Of a stretch of 64,000 nt of DNA, positions 10,648-25,600 are shown piece after piece (position 1 is the stretch's first letter; each line of letters starts with the position of its first letter). Source of the DNA: Ciona savignyi. Its lineage: Eukaryota > Chordata > Ascidiacea > Phlebobranchia > Cionidae. Below the pieces are notes generated by a model. The model was given only the letters and a program-made list of their open reading frames with translations, had not been told where the DNA came from and did not search any database. The translations under genes and the position numbers were made by a program. The stretch lies in contig CH002874.1 of NCBI GenBank assembly GCA_000149265.1, positions 79,805-143,804 on the forward strand, given 5' to 3'.

Positions 10648-13600
10648 CTATTGTGACATGACAATGACGTGCGACATGCATGTTTCGTGACATCGTGGAC
10701 ATTTCAAGCGAAACACAAACTTTTTAGTAAACAATTAAAATTTATTAGTAAAAAACTTATTCAAAACACCAACTTTACAGTTATAACTAAAATTCCTAAA
10801 ATTATAAGGGAAAATTATAACAAAATTTTCTAGTTTTAACAAAATTTTAAAGAAAGTCATTTTTAATTTTAACTAAGCAGTAACTGTATTTTTTAGTCGT
10901 TTTAAAAAATATTCCACAGAAAGAAAATAATTGTTTTGAAATCTAACCTCCTCTTCTTCCCTTTTCCTATTGACTGTCGGATCTGCTTCAACCTCTCATT
11001 GGTGGAAGACTCAGCACTTTGTATCTCAGAGATGCTCTCCAGAGTGCTCCTGATCTTCTTCACTTGTTCGCTTATCACACATTCCACTGCTCTGTACGTA
11101 TGGTGGGGTTTTTTACTCGGTGGTATATTAGATTTATAAATATTTATATATTAAGTCAACTTTCAAACTTATTGTCACAAAACAAAGTGGTGAAGTTTAC
11201 AATCAGAATTTTTTATATAGCCATAAGATTAAGTAAAAATAAAAGCTTAAACATCGATGCGAATGAAGGTGTGTGCCCCACAATTCACCCACTTGGTCAT
11301 GTCCCCAACTTGTTCAGCGGCTTCAATGGGAGACACATGGGGTGGGGCGGCGAAGAAGCACGGGGTGAACACGATGGCCAGGTTGCTCGGTGACATCCGA
11401 TTGGTGGGTTCCTGTTGTGCAACCCGTGCCAGATGGAAGACAATTCGTTCAAGCGTTGCGTGGTTTTGACGGGGAATCCCCTCAAGGACGTGGTACAGCG
11501 CATTCACTTTCTCCCGCTCTTTTGTTATACCTTCCACATAGAAATAGAATAAATTTAAAAATGAATAAAGCAAAGTGCAAAAGAATGTCAGACTAAACAT
11601 TTAAATTATTTTTTTTTAATTAAATAAATAAATAAATAGATATATCAACATATAAATAACAGCGCAGTAGGACTCACGGGCAGCTTGTAGAAACTCGAAA
11701 TATTTGTCATAAGGAACCAGTGGGCTGGGGAGTGACCTTAAAAACTTCTTGAAACACGACGCAACGCAGTGGATGTTGTAATCATCAAAATTGACCTGCG
11801 TGTTAATTTGTACATACAAATGTACATACCTTCCATTGTATCTACTCAACCTACATATTTTGATATATATTTTGCTGTGACGTAATTTTAAAAAGTCGTA
11901 CACCTTTGAATTAAGAATGTAGTATTTTTGCTGTATCTTATGAATACATTGTCATTGTTCCAGTATTTATTTATCATCAATATTACTGCCAGCCTCCATA
12001 TTGGCAATGGGCGACAAATGACCAGAAGATCCAACAATCAACACCGCAAACATAGTTTGCTTAAAATATACAAACATTATTAACTAAAAATAAAAACTAT
12101 AGATCAGTTTAAAAGAGTTAAATCCACCCACCTTTTGGCATTCTATATCTTTGTTGAGTGATTCCTCCAACAGCTTGTTCTGCGCAACAGCTGCAGATTT
12201 GCGGTAAATTCCCTCCTGATATATCCCATTCATCTCCATGTAGCTGATGCACTTGTCGATGAATGTCGGCACCGAACTGTGATGTCACAATATGCAAGAA
12301 TGACATAATGTTTAAACACCCAGAACCAGAATGTTCTCCATATTATATACACAGGTTCAATGGAAAGTATAGTACGGATTTTGACACAAGACACGAATTT
12401 TATAAGGTACTTGGTAAAACCTCACCTTTCCTTGGATGCCAAACTCGCTAGGGATTCTCCAAATAACTTTTTTGGTTTCGATTTTAATTTGTCGACTTCA
12501 GTCGAGCCAGGACATCTAGTGGTAAGCTGCTTGAAGCATTTCTTGTGGCAAGCGAACTTGCAAACTGCAATGACAATTTAATTGTAATGTCATGCATACA
12601 CAAGGTTGCCCCAACATCACAGATAAATACAAATCCGATCTTGCACCAAATGTTTAAACAACTCACTTTTGCACATCAGCCCAGCCTCCATCAGCCACAT
12701 CACGTTATTACAGAACTCACACACCTGGGTAATCCCCCACTGGACCCCAGTAAAGTGGTGACCCAACTTCTCCTGGAAACAAAATTATCGATTTTTTCAT
12801 TTCTTTATATTGTTTGTAGTAGTCACAGCTGGGTATTTAACCAATTTTAGTTTAGATAACCTTGTGTGAACATTTGGTATTAAACACGACACTTTGGTAA
12901 CATTTTTTGGAAACAATATACAATGTTCACAAAGTAAAGTAATAACAATATGCAATAGCCTTGCCAAACGAAATTAAACAATAAGTTAATTAACGCTCAA
13001 CATGTATATATTACTAAAAAGATAGATTTTGATGACTTATCGGACAATCACTGTATATAAATCCAACAATGCATATTACCCAACCACCAGGATACAAATG
13101 ACATTTCCACCACATTTGACTTAGTTTGAATACATTTCAATAAATGACGTGTTATAATCAGGAACTTACACTTTTTTTTAAATACAATAGATAGTCTTGA
13201 GATTAAAAGGGTAAACTTTTGTTAACACCACAAGCTTTTACTGGTAATTGGTAATGTTTTTTCTTGTTAAATCTAAATTAGAGATGAACATTTTTGACTT
13301 ACAACTGAATCATCTTTGCCTTTTTTCCGTTTCGATTTTGCCTCCCTCGCAGTGTACTTGGGCAGAACATCATTCATGAACTCATTCATGTACCCACGGA
13401 AGCCATTCACGCCCATCATGGCTGCGTATTGATCCAGGGAATAGTGGTTCGCCGTCTTTTCCAGTACCTACCGTGCCCATGGTAATAGGTTCAGTTAAAA
13501 TGCAATAAACAAGCATACCATCTAAGGTGGGGTTAGTTGTGGTTGATATGAAAGTAAATTATATTTGATAGGTTTCACTCTAATGTAATATTTTGGGTTC

Positions 13601-16600
13601 ATGCTTGAATTTATTCAAAATATTTGGTGGTTCGAACTTTCTATTTCGACTCAGTTGTGTCTCGCTTGTCGGACATTGTTTTGTACCAAGGATTTTAAAT
13701 GGCTTATTTAAAAGTGAAACAAATGGCTTATTTATATAACTAACACAATACAATAGCTTAGACAGCATATGTTGCCTTCTGGTTTGTGATGTAGCTGTAT
13801 TTTACATGCTTACCTGCCGAAAGTTACTGACGATATCCTTGTATCGCAAGCCATTAGTATCACCACTAAGAGTCGCAAAGGAGTAGAGCGCCGTCAGGTT
13901 GGCACAGAATTCGTTCAACGAGATTTTGAAGACCTGGTCCACCAGATGCTCGCCATTGAATGACGAAGTCTGCGAATTATGGACTTTTCAGAAGAGAGCA
14001 TTTTCAGACAAAATATCATATTTCTCAACAAGCTATAATCTTAATGTTTAGTGTTTTATATTATGGTCATAACTCGAGGCAACTGTCGTGATTTGTGTCA
14101 TAAGTGGGTGTTGAACCCGAATCCGACTGGTCAGGATCGTCATAATGACGACAACACTTGAATGAACCTTTCTTTGATATAGTAAATAGAGATAACAGTT
14201 CTAAAGTTCTGATTAATGATTCTGATTTTTTTTTTAAAAACAAAACTGTTCCCAGTCAAGTCACTTTGTAAATCTTCTTCAAAATAACATTGGATTTTAT
14301 GACATTGGCTCATAATATCATCATCTCCACACCTTGCTCTTGATGAAGTCATCCAGGAGCAGAAGGACATCGGCGCTTGAAACGAGGAGTTTCGGTGAAA
14401 ACTTCTCCTCCTCAAGTGAGCGGATGTTCACCGCTGGGTCATCATGGTGGGCCAACTTCTCTGATGATCCTGGGTGGAAAAGTTAGTGAATTATTTTCAT
14501 ATCGAACGATTTTCAAATAACAGAAAACTGATTATAAATGTCCACATGTATTTTAAAGTTTAAATAACACAGGAAACCACAAACCATCATTCGCAGATAT
14601 AGCGCTGTCGTTGGATTTTCTCTCGGCAAGTGTTGGGTGAGTACGAGATTGACCCCGACTGGACCCCCAGAATGTCTTGCGTACCGCTTCAATAAACGCA
14701 CTACCCCTCTTACCCCCGTCGGTCTGGAAAAATTAACTTTTAGAAGGTTTAAAGGATAACAGATTAAACAACCTACATATGCTGTATCACACTGGCAAAA
14801 CAATTGAACTAGAAATTGTTAGGAAAGTATACTTTAGGAACAAGATCTTCTGTTATATTGCATGCATAGTATTTAATATGACACTTTACTGTGGTTACAA
14901 GAGAGGTATAGAATCGTCAACATTAGAATCATATGGAGGCCCATTATAAATGACAAACAAGATGATTTACTGTGTGTTGGTGGTGGTGGGTTTCCTGATC
15001 ACTGTCATGCAATGGTGCATATTGTGGAATGCTTGCCTTTTCCTGCAGAGAAGAAAACATTAAAAACTCCCACACAAGTTATTCTACTAGTAGTACTATA
15101 CTAGGTATGTTATACACAATCAGAATTCCGCGACAAGGGTCAAACTGAACACCAAAACCATTACCTGTTCCTGCATACATTTCTTAGCAAAGGCTTCAGC
15201 ACTAAGAGACGCAGATTTCCGAGCCACTGGGTCTGTGGAAGGGGGTTGTACCTTTGATGCCATGTATGTTTCAATCGCCGAGTTACTTCGTTGTCGTCGT
15301 GGCTTCGACAGGGCGACACTGTGAGTAACGGTAGTTATGTTTAATTTTAAGTACAATTGCCATCCCCGATTCAGATACTGTTAGAACAAATCAGTAAAAA
15401 AAACATACCTTTCCATGGACACACTTCTTGCAAAGGAAGGAACTGTTGTTTGTGAGGTTGTCGCTAAGTCTTCATGTTTTAAAGTTTCAGATTTTTTGTC
15501 CGATACTAATTTCTCCACTTTAGTGGGTACTGAATTAGGTTTGTTGGGTATCACTGGCTTATCGGGTAAAATCAACAAAGAGTCTCTGTAAGAAAAATTT
15601 AAAAATTAAGTACTTGTTGTCTTAAAATACTTGGCCAACTGGTTCTATCATGAGGCAATTTAATGCCAATATATATCTTTGGTTGGATTAGGTAGAAATA
15701 ATAATAATGGTGTCTACCCTAATTACAAAATATCAACTATTGTTGTTTTATTTAAAGCAACACAAAAACCAACCCGATAGTTTTCAATGGTGACATGGGT
15801 GGTGTGGAGGCGTCGCTGGTTTCCGACACTTTCCTTGATATCGATTCAGGCATCGGCATCGACTCAGCTCCCACTCCAAACGTCTCGAGCTTTTTACTCA
15901 ATTTCTGCATCTGTTCCAATCTCAGGGAGGTGATCTCCTGTCAAGTGCAAAATCTTGCAAACAAATCTTCAACTTAAGCAATTTGGAATTTTATAAACCA
16001 GAATACTTTGCACATGCACTGATGCACATACTTCTGTAACATTTACAATTAGGACAACTTTTTAAGAGGAAATCTGGGCCTAATGTTTTACAAGCAAAAT
16101 ATAAAGTTATATATGAGTACACTAGTGAAAGTTAGAAAGGGTAACCTTCATCCTTCCAGTATATTAAGCAATGAGATGTATGCATGTGCATAAAGAATAT
16201 ACTTTTTAATGACTTGTTTGAACAACGTTTCGTTTTGCTGTCTTCACCAATCATATCTAGAAAACTGTATTAGCTCTAGCATAATGCCAGTGACAACATG
16301 GTATTTTAAGGCTGTTGATCATTTTCTGAAAACCCTTCACAATTGAATATCTTTTCATTTTCAACCCTTTATCAAATAAATTCATGATATATCCAAGTCA
16401 GTAAGAACTTGTTTTTTTTTCTTTGAATGCAAATGTGCACACTGTAACATCATTGTATAGTTGCATGATTAAATGATTTTCATGTGGTGCTTACATCTTT
16501 GATCTTCTGATCCTGTTTGTTCATCCTCCTCGATCCCTCCTGACTCCTGTTGAGATCGATGAGCTGCCTCTGTTGCTCCACCCGCTGGAAGGCGAGCCAC

Positions 16601-19600
16601 TCCTTCTGCAGTCGAACAAGCTCCTTCGATTGCTTGGGAGGTTCTGATGCTGGAAATGTGGTTTCTATGGGTGGGAAGTTGGTGTTTTCTGTCAAATTAA
16701 ACCAAAAATGATGATGATTTTAGTACAATCAAAACATTCAATGCATGGAATAGCAGGACAGACTAAGAAGTACAAAGCATAACATTTTTGGAAAATTTTG
16801 GAATTCAACCAAATTCCTTTCTTAATCAGTCTCAAAAACAAAAAAAAACATAAGGTAAATAAATACACAGTATCAAAGCTTAAGTTTTGGAATTAAGGAG
16901 AATTCGGTAATTTAAAAGCAAATTAGAACACCTACCATGTTATTTGGTCCTTTTTGATTAAAAATTTTTGTATTTTTACAACTTACCCAAATAATTCTTT
17001 TCCATTTTGGCTTTGTCAATGTTTGCACTATCAATCAAGTTCATTTTCCGAGGTTTATCGCTTGTGGCTGCCCCAAGTGACGACTCACTGTGAGCACGTG
17101 TCAGATAGTTTGTCTCCGCAATTTCCCCATTCAAAGGATGATCAGTAGGTTTTAGGTCGGAAGTATTTTTTTCAGCCTGTTTATCTTGGACCGGTGCAGC
17201 AGCTTCCATCTCAGTATCAATTTTAGAGGGTGAGGTAGTATACATAAAACTTCCAGATTCTTGAGTTTTACCTGACGGTTTCAAGCTATATGATTTCGCG
17301 TAATCTGTTTCATCATCGTATTGTTTTCGCTTGCTTGATGGCACATACACCACTGGTTTCACAACCACAATTTTATTTGGCGGATACGCAGCCTTCAAAA
17401 ACAATTCCCCCGCTTTTGTCCGGGCCCTGAATGGGGTTTTGTCAACAGGAGGAGTCGCTTGGGGTTCAGGGGAATCAATTGTTCCTTTCAACTTGTCGCT
17501 GATATCATGATTGTTGTTGGTGTCGTTGAACTGTGGAGTTCTATTTGGTGGACTCATGCAAGGTGAAGTCTCATCAGACTTATCGTCAATTGTTTGTTCT
17601 TTTTTGGATGCAGAGCTGTAAATTGGCCAGGATTGCCTGATTATATCTACACTAAAGCAAGTTTATTGTTATCTTTAGTAGAAATAATCAAAATTTAAAG
17701 ATTGGACCACACAAATCAAAATTGCTGCAACTCATCTTGATTTCAACTAATCACAATAATGCTACTTGGCTAATGTAAAGAATGTCAGACACATGGATAT
17801 GCAAAAGCACTTTGGCTTATATTGTACATAAATATAGGTTATGTTATTTGAATCAATAAATTATTATTTAAAGTCTTCGTTCGCAAATGTTGATAATGAA
17901 TTGCTAAATCAAGTACCTTTGTTCGTCCATTTTTTCTAGTTTCAGTGTTCGATACAAGAGTCTTGATCTATGTCCTCTATAGTTTCGCTGTATAAGAAGA
18001 GCAGCATTGGATCGCCGCTTCTTCTCAATCCTGTAACTCTTCCATGATCTCTGGATGATGCGTGCAGATTGATCTTTATCCAAACTTTGCTGCTCCCTTT
18101 TTGATGTCCCCATTCTAAGTAAAATTTATAAGTGAAATGAATGAAGCTCTTTTTTTGTTTATTAAAAAATAGGAAATTTTAAATATTTTATAACATTTTG
18201 TAAATATTAAACTACCATATATTTGTTGCCTGTTTTATATAATTCCTGCATAACCTTGGTATAATTAGCAAATAAATTAAATTTGAAAACAATTTAAAAC
18301 TAACCTCCTCCTGAGAAGAAATCCCCTCAACCTTGCTTGGAATCGAACCATCAGTTCCTCGAATTTCCGACCCAAGTAGCATCTCCATGCGTCCTGTGTA
18401 AATATTAAAATTTGAATTTTTTGGGGGGAATATAAATCTTTATTTACAATTTGTTGATTACTTTGGTTTCATATTACTGGAGTTTCAGTATTGAAATTAT
18501 AGTTTAAACAGCAATTTTGGCAAAATTATATACGGTTAAGCAAAAATAGAACTTTCTATATTAAGTCACAATAAACATTCTTTTTCAACTTTGCTAAAAC
18601 TCCATATATAATGGTATTCTTCATTTATTCAACAACATGAGAATAAATGTGATATAGGAAAAGATGAAGTATACTATCGCAAACTTCTGGAAAATCTCCT
18701 AACAATTTCCTTATTTTACTTAGAAAAGAAAAAGATAATATGTGTCAGAGCATGAGAGTTGCAGTATGACCAGATATTATTTCAAAATAAACTCACAATT
18801 GCCATTCTACACCTTAAAGTAGTAAACTCAGTTAATATGTAAAAGAGTATGTAGTAGCAACCGTAGTACAGCTGATTTCAGGGGAACTTAATATTTAACT
18901 AATATTCTGTTGTAATGGTTCCGACCTGTATGATTGAAGCTGCAAGATGCCATTCCACGATCTCCCTCTGCGTCTCCACCATCCTCCAGTATGACTGGAT
19001 CTGCACTGCTGCTGCCCTCTGCTGGCAGTAACTCCGCCGAGCTAAGTATCCTCGGATGCGAGATTGTAGAAGGATTACGTGTTTGAGCACCACCCGGTGG
19101 AGAGACTCCTTGAGCACCCGAGAAGCATGATCGCGGAGGAAAATTTGCGTCTTCCCGATTTGAAAATCAGTGCCGGGTTGAAGACGGATTTTCAAGAGAA
19201 AGTTTTTGATTTCAGGTAATGTTGCGTTGCTTTGTGGCAGCAGTAACTGGAGAAAAGACTTAAATTAATTATATGATTATGATCTTGTAAGTTTATTTTC
19301 TGAGCATCAATTTTTACCTAAACTTTCTGCCACCTCACAATATAATTTGCCCTGCATAAAAAATATTTATTAACCCTTGCGTTTTAAACTGTAAAATTAA
19401 CTGCCTTTGTCTAACAAGTGGGAAGATCAAAAATATTGGTATATTTTTCTAATTAGGACTGGCTATCATGAGCAATGGATACCATTAAGAATAGTTTTTG
19501 TCTTAGTCAACATTTGCATGTCTGTTTTAAAGCATCAACAAAACAAAATAAAAACTGTTTATACCAAATTCCATTAAAAGAAAAATATGTCACCTTGAAT

Positions 19601-22600
19601 TGAGTAGCAAATGCAGCACCAGTCATTCGCTCAGGATATCGGGTTTGGTGGAGTTGGATGGTTTGGAGGAGACCTGAGCAACGAAGCTGGTGGAGAACCA
19701 ACTTCTCATCCACCTTCAATGGAACCTGTGGGGAAAGAAGGTCATATTACTTGAATAATCAACTCAATGAGAAGAACAATGGGTATGTTTAGAGAGAAAC
19801 AAATATACTTTTCTCATACGCTTCTGGAAAAATGCAAATAGTTATCGGGAATTTCCTGCTTGATTGATTATAAGGCTAGTAGTGTCAGTGGACAAAACTG
19901 TCCCTGATGCAATCGATGCTAATATGCACAGACAGGGAAAGAGAGGGGATTTAAACATCAGAATTAGTAATGAGAGCACTGCCGTTATATCACCATGGGG
20001 TAAAATAAGACAAATATGACCAATAACCTACCTTTTTACTATTAGGCTGTATACATCGAACAAAGAATGGGTGTGCTTGCTCCAGTGTTGACATTAGCAA
20101 GCTAAGTGATGCCTGATAAGAAAATAATCAATTAGAAAACAAGTTGTTGCACACAACAAAATACTGTACTAAATTTATAAAACAAAATAAAGTTCGTGTT
20201 CGGTCGACACTAGATCATGCCCTTTTGGTTGTAAAAATACAGTGTTGCCTTATATCACTATACTTATTCTTGACAGGTAATTTTTCCAATTTCTTTCCAA
20301 ACAGGTATATTTAGGAATCAAAATTCGATTTGTCCAAATAAGTCTAGCCAACTACTTAAATAATAAACTGTATGAACCAATGTATAATATACTTATAATA
20401 TTGGACTGTTGGTTTATTGTTGTGGCCGCACCTTCTTTTACTATTTGCACTATAACCAAACACACAAAGCTTAATATTTGAGTAGATATTCAAAATATAC
20501 CTGATACTGCTGAGTGATGCTGTTGGTCTTCTTCCTTCCTCTGGATGTTGCGTTGACCTTTCTTCTTCCGTAGAAACTGGTTTCCCTTGGCGATTCGGAC
20601 CCGCTAAGGGATTGCGCAACACCAGTTTGATGAAGAGAGAGTCGGGCCATCCTGGAAGGTTTCACACATATTATGTCTTTGTATTTGAAATTGGTCGTTG
20701 CCTCGAAAACAAATATTTTTTTCAGGTGATTATGACCAGCACGGCAAATAAAAGTTTGCCAAACTTAATTCTTAATGTTAAAAAAACAAATATTAGTCTT
20801 CAAACACAATGTTTATTTTACATAACCTAGGTATCATGTTGTTTATGCTACATATGCTTCGTCTGTGTCAAGCTTTGATTAACGTAAGCGTTTATAATTA
20901 TTTTTAATATAATTAAAACTAAAAATATAAATGATTTAAAACATTAAATAGACAAAGAGACTTTTGAAAAGTATGTTATCGTTATTTATGGACATATGTC
21001 AGATTAATATGAAAGGAACTCACATTTTACGGTGCACATATGCTGCTTGATTTAGTTTTTCTTCAGTTGCAACTTGCTTCCCCAACCACATATCTGATAC
21101 TGCATGCGAAGTATGTGTAGCTGTGGGGAGTGAAAAAGTAATAATATCATGCTTCAAAACATTATATCCTTCATTGAATATGAATAGAGTTATGAATTTG
21201 GTGGCACGTTGAGACATGGCCATTCACACTACTCCTTACTAAGTAAGAATGTCTTGACATTTTATATTCGAGCATACATACTTTATTTTTGGTAAACATT
21301 CATAGTATATTGTGTACTATTCAATGCCTAAAAAATCCCAGAAAGCGTTTATTCAGTGGGATGTCAGTAAATAAAGAATGTTTAATCATTAAAACTCTAT
21401 TTTAAAACAGCATATTCTTTGCATAATTCTTTATTATGAAATAATTAAAAGTCCATAAATACAATGTAGCATTTATCACTGAACAAAATTGGAGTAAAAA
21501 AAAAAAACTTTGATAAACATACATCATTAACTTCGGGCAGAAGTAAAAATGGTCACTGGTAAAAAGAAATAACTGAAAAACTTACGTAAAGTTTTCTTCC
21601 CGGCATTTTTAAAAGCAAACATAGCACGCACGATGGCACGCAGGACTCCCCAGCGAACAACAGCAGCGGGGGATTTGGAAACAATTCCCTGGATGAAACT
21701 GGACTGAGAGGTTCGTACCAGAGTGATCAGGTCTTCTCGCACTTGGTCGTGGTTTTTCTCACGGAAATCCTACAAAATAATCATTTTTATCTTTGAATAT
21801 CTATTAAATTTATAAAACAAAATGAATTCGTGTTTTATTGTTAAAAAATTGTGAACCAAATGTATAATATAATGGAATTTAAAGAACCCTTTTGCATTTC
21901 TTTAAATCATATACCTGTACACGTCACAAAAATTAAAATTAAAATCACTTCTCACATTATTACAACCTAGGCTACTATCATTTTACTTTAAAAAAATAAT
22001 TTTTATTTCAAAGCAGCGTTTATCTTTAATCCTTCATTTTAGTTTTGTAAATGTTGTTTTATTGTCTACAAAACAAGCAGTTTTGTAAATATAATCGTTC
22101 GGCTCAGCCATGATGAACACACACATTTGCGTATGTGTTTGTCTTATTATAAATTTGTCTTGAAATTTTAACCACAGCTGTTTCCTTTTAAAGCTTGGAA
22201 TGCATCACAACTATAACACACAGGTTGTTAAGAAAAAAACTGTTTTTTTCTGATTTAAATATGATTAGAATTATGAAAAAAATCTTAAGTAGGATAGTTC
22301 CTTTGACATACGACTCGAGGTCATCATATTAGAGCTGATAAATAAGGAAATGAAACCATGAGTTTATTTTAGCAACCACCTACGTATTTTCCACCTACAG
22401 GCACAACACAGTTCTAATAAGTTTTGCTTCGGATATCATCCATTACAATTTCATATTTAGCTGAAGTTAACTAAGCTTATCAAGCTTTTGGTGTAAAAGA
22501 TGCCAGCAATTTAATGAACAATTGTATAGATGTTATGTTACAATCTTTATCAATTCTTCTGCCACTTTTCTTTGGTTGGTAATGCTACAAGGCCCCGGGG

Positions 22601-25600
22601 TTTGCCACAGTATTAGGAATATCATGCAAACATCAATTTGTGATGTTCCAACCATGTCAAGTATCTTCAACGGAATCGGAATCTTTCCCAGAACACTCCC
22701 TATACAACCAATACCCCGGAAACTGTATTCGCGAAAATGAAGACTGCAATTGCATTAAATAATGGACTGCACCTTTAAAGAACTGTATTCATTTCAACCA
22801 AGTATAAGTTCTGCAGCTCATTAACTAGTTAATAAAAACTAAATAATCCAAATTATTTAAATTTGGTCACAAAGTAAGAAAATTGAATAAACTTGCCAAT
22901 TTTCATAGTGAAAAAATTGCGCAGTACCAAGTTTAAAAGATATATATTTAACACGTTTTTAGTGTATGTAAAAAAAAATTTTTAAGTCCCAAGATGTGAT
23001 TTTTTAATCTGGTTTTGGTGTAACGATACACAATAGTTGATAAAATTTAAACTTTGCAAAAATTTTATTTGATCACAAACTATTAAAGCGGTATGGGATT
23101 AAACTGTTGAAAAAGCTTAATCAGCATAAACCCAACTCAAACTGAGCAGCTTAACCAGGATAATAAGATTAATAAGTTTAATTTAGAAAGCTCAACCAAG
23201 TAAGTACAATAAAGGCTTGAAATATAGGGTTAAGGGTATAGCATATTAAGAAAAAAAATTGCAATGCGGATATGTTGGCAAACACACAACTCTGCCCAGG
23301 AAAATATAAAAAATAATTCTGCAGTATAAAGAGTTAGGAAATCAATATTGATTTTTGTTTTTTTAATTAAAATGTTTGTCAAATTACCTTTACCTAGTCA
23401 AACTAACAAATTATATTATTCTTACTAGCAAAAAAAGGAAATACATAAAAACACCTTCCATATTTCAATAGTTTTATAAGTTCAGTCATAACGCTACACA
23501 ATCATACTATGTTTTTTAGACCAAATGAGGTTAGGCACATGGCGATTTGACCATATTCCAGTTTTCTGACTATACTCATTTGTTCCCAGGAAAAATACAT
23601 CATTTTTATCGGAATTTTTGTTTTGTATTGTTTGTTTGTTTGTTTGTTTAGTGAAAACCAAATATCATATTTTTCGCATGATAAAGTTTTATTAGTACTT
23701 TAGAAATATCATTTTTTTAAGATAACTCTAGAAAATGACAAGCAATTTGCAACCTCATTCCTTCATCTAGATTAAATTTGGATGGATTGAGTGCCAGCTA
23801 TTCACAAATATGCGTCATTTATTGACGAAACCTCAAATTAAATCACAGATTCTTAGATTAAATTTAAAGCTTAAACACGAGAAAACCGTCAGTGGAAGAA
23901 AGGTGGCTGCTAAGAAAAAAGCATCGATTAAAGAGATGTCAATAAAATAAGTCAGGTTACCATAAAAATTTATTTCGGGCCAAAAAATCTATGTAATAGT
24001 TTAAATAACTTAACTGTGTGACATGGTTTATTGTGATGAATAAATATCAGATTACCTTAAGTCATTTTGATAAAGTTAAAATTGCAAATAGAACCATGCA
24101 TTTAGAATTTTACCTACACCCTGAAAATTGCACTTAAAAATGCTGAAACATTATGATTAAAACTTGAATCAACTTAACAGCTGTTCCAACATGCATATAA
24201 ACAAACAAGATAATAAACTTTTGCACGACTGGCAAAACAAAAAGTTTACAAGTATGCACTGGATGTATAAAGTCTGGTCTTTACTATATGAATGAATGTT
24301 GAATACAAAGCATTTAGCTTTCTTTGTTTTCATAGTATATACCACATACTACAAGTTGCTATCATGCTGTGATAATTTAAAAAAATAACTATAAATGAAA
24401 AACTCCCTAAATAATTACTGTAAAAAGGAAACCGATCTGGATAAAATTATTTATATTATATTCAAATAGTTTCAAGTGTATATTATAAATATATTTCCAA
24501 TAAACTGTTTTTATTTTTAATATCTTTCTTATTTGGCCCAAAATAAAGTGTTATTTCAGCATTTTTATATTACTACTGGTAGCTTACTACAGGTTAAGTT
24601 ACAACCCTAAGCAATATGCTATGGACCTTCTGGTAATTTATCAAGTGTGCAATAAAATTATGTAATACATATTTACGTGGAAGCTCAAATTTTAAAATGG
24701 CTCTATAGGCTATTCTAGATTTGAATTTGTTGAATCTTTATTAACATGAATACTTTTGTACTCGTATAATGATGCATATTTATATAATAAAAGAATCCTG
24801 GCAAAATGCTTTAAAATGTAAAAATGTTTTATAGTTATCTAACTTTATAGTTACGTATAAANNNNNNNNNNNNNNNNNNNNNNNNNNNNNNNNNNNNNNN
24901 NNNNNNNNNNNNNNNNNNNNNNNNNNNNNNNNNNNNNNNNNNNNNNNNNNNNNNNNNNNNNGGTGGTGGGAATTCCATTTCAGAGAGAAAGTAGCATATT
25001 TAGCAATGTTCCCAATAAGTGAATAAAGTTAACTCAGCTATATTAAGCATACTTTTCATCTATCAAATGAAACAAGCCAGTTATTTTCTTCTCATATAAA
25101 AGCAAGCAACCAGAGTTATCAGCATAATCAACCTCTTTCCAAGTCAATCCTTCTGCTCTGTATTCTTCCTGAAAAAGTTTAAAACAAAATTTAAACACAT
25201 TGTAAATTTTAAACACATTCTGGTGAATGTTAAAAGTCTACAATATCCAATAATAATTTAATCTCAGACATGACGTCAATATCCAATTTCTTTGTGCAAC
25301 ACAAAAAACCTTAAAGGTATTTGAAATTGAAAAGAAGAGTAAATAAGTAAAAATATAAAGGCAAAAATAATAAAATTTAAAATGAAAGGGAAAAGTTTAC
25401 ATTTTAAAAATTAAGAAAAAAGAGAATACAATAAACAAAATTCTGAGGTCATGTTGCATAATGTGCAGTGGCACAAACTTTAAAAATGACTTTTTTAACA
25501 TTATTAACCTTTTCTCTTGAGCTATGCCACTATGACATCAGATTTTAAAACAAGTAAAACAATAGTACAAAATTCACAGTACCTGTTCCAGCTGAAATGT

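Noticed and set aside
11247-11292. Short alternative C-terminus of MYO9 inside the RhoGAP exon
   Set aside because: It is read-through past a GTGGGT donor. The spliced frame continues into the conserved RhoGAP helix at 10948-11091.
22522-22740. 72-codon plus-strand ORF in a MYO9 intron
   Set aside because: It starts with TTG, both strands are open, and no similarity or splice context supports it.
24780-24830. Minus-strand LKHFARIL reading as a possible missing MYO9 motor exon (HYAG region)
   Set aside because: The resemblance is short, lacks the Gly and flanking conserved residues, and no suitable splice sites and phases are present.
24962-25010. Minus-strand EMEFPPP beside the gap as part of the missing MYO9 exon
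   Set aside because: There is no acceptor and a stop lies shortly upstream. The preceding required residues would not fit in the space.
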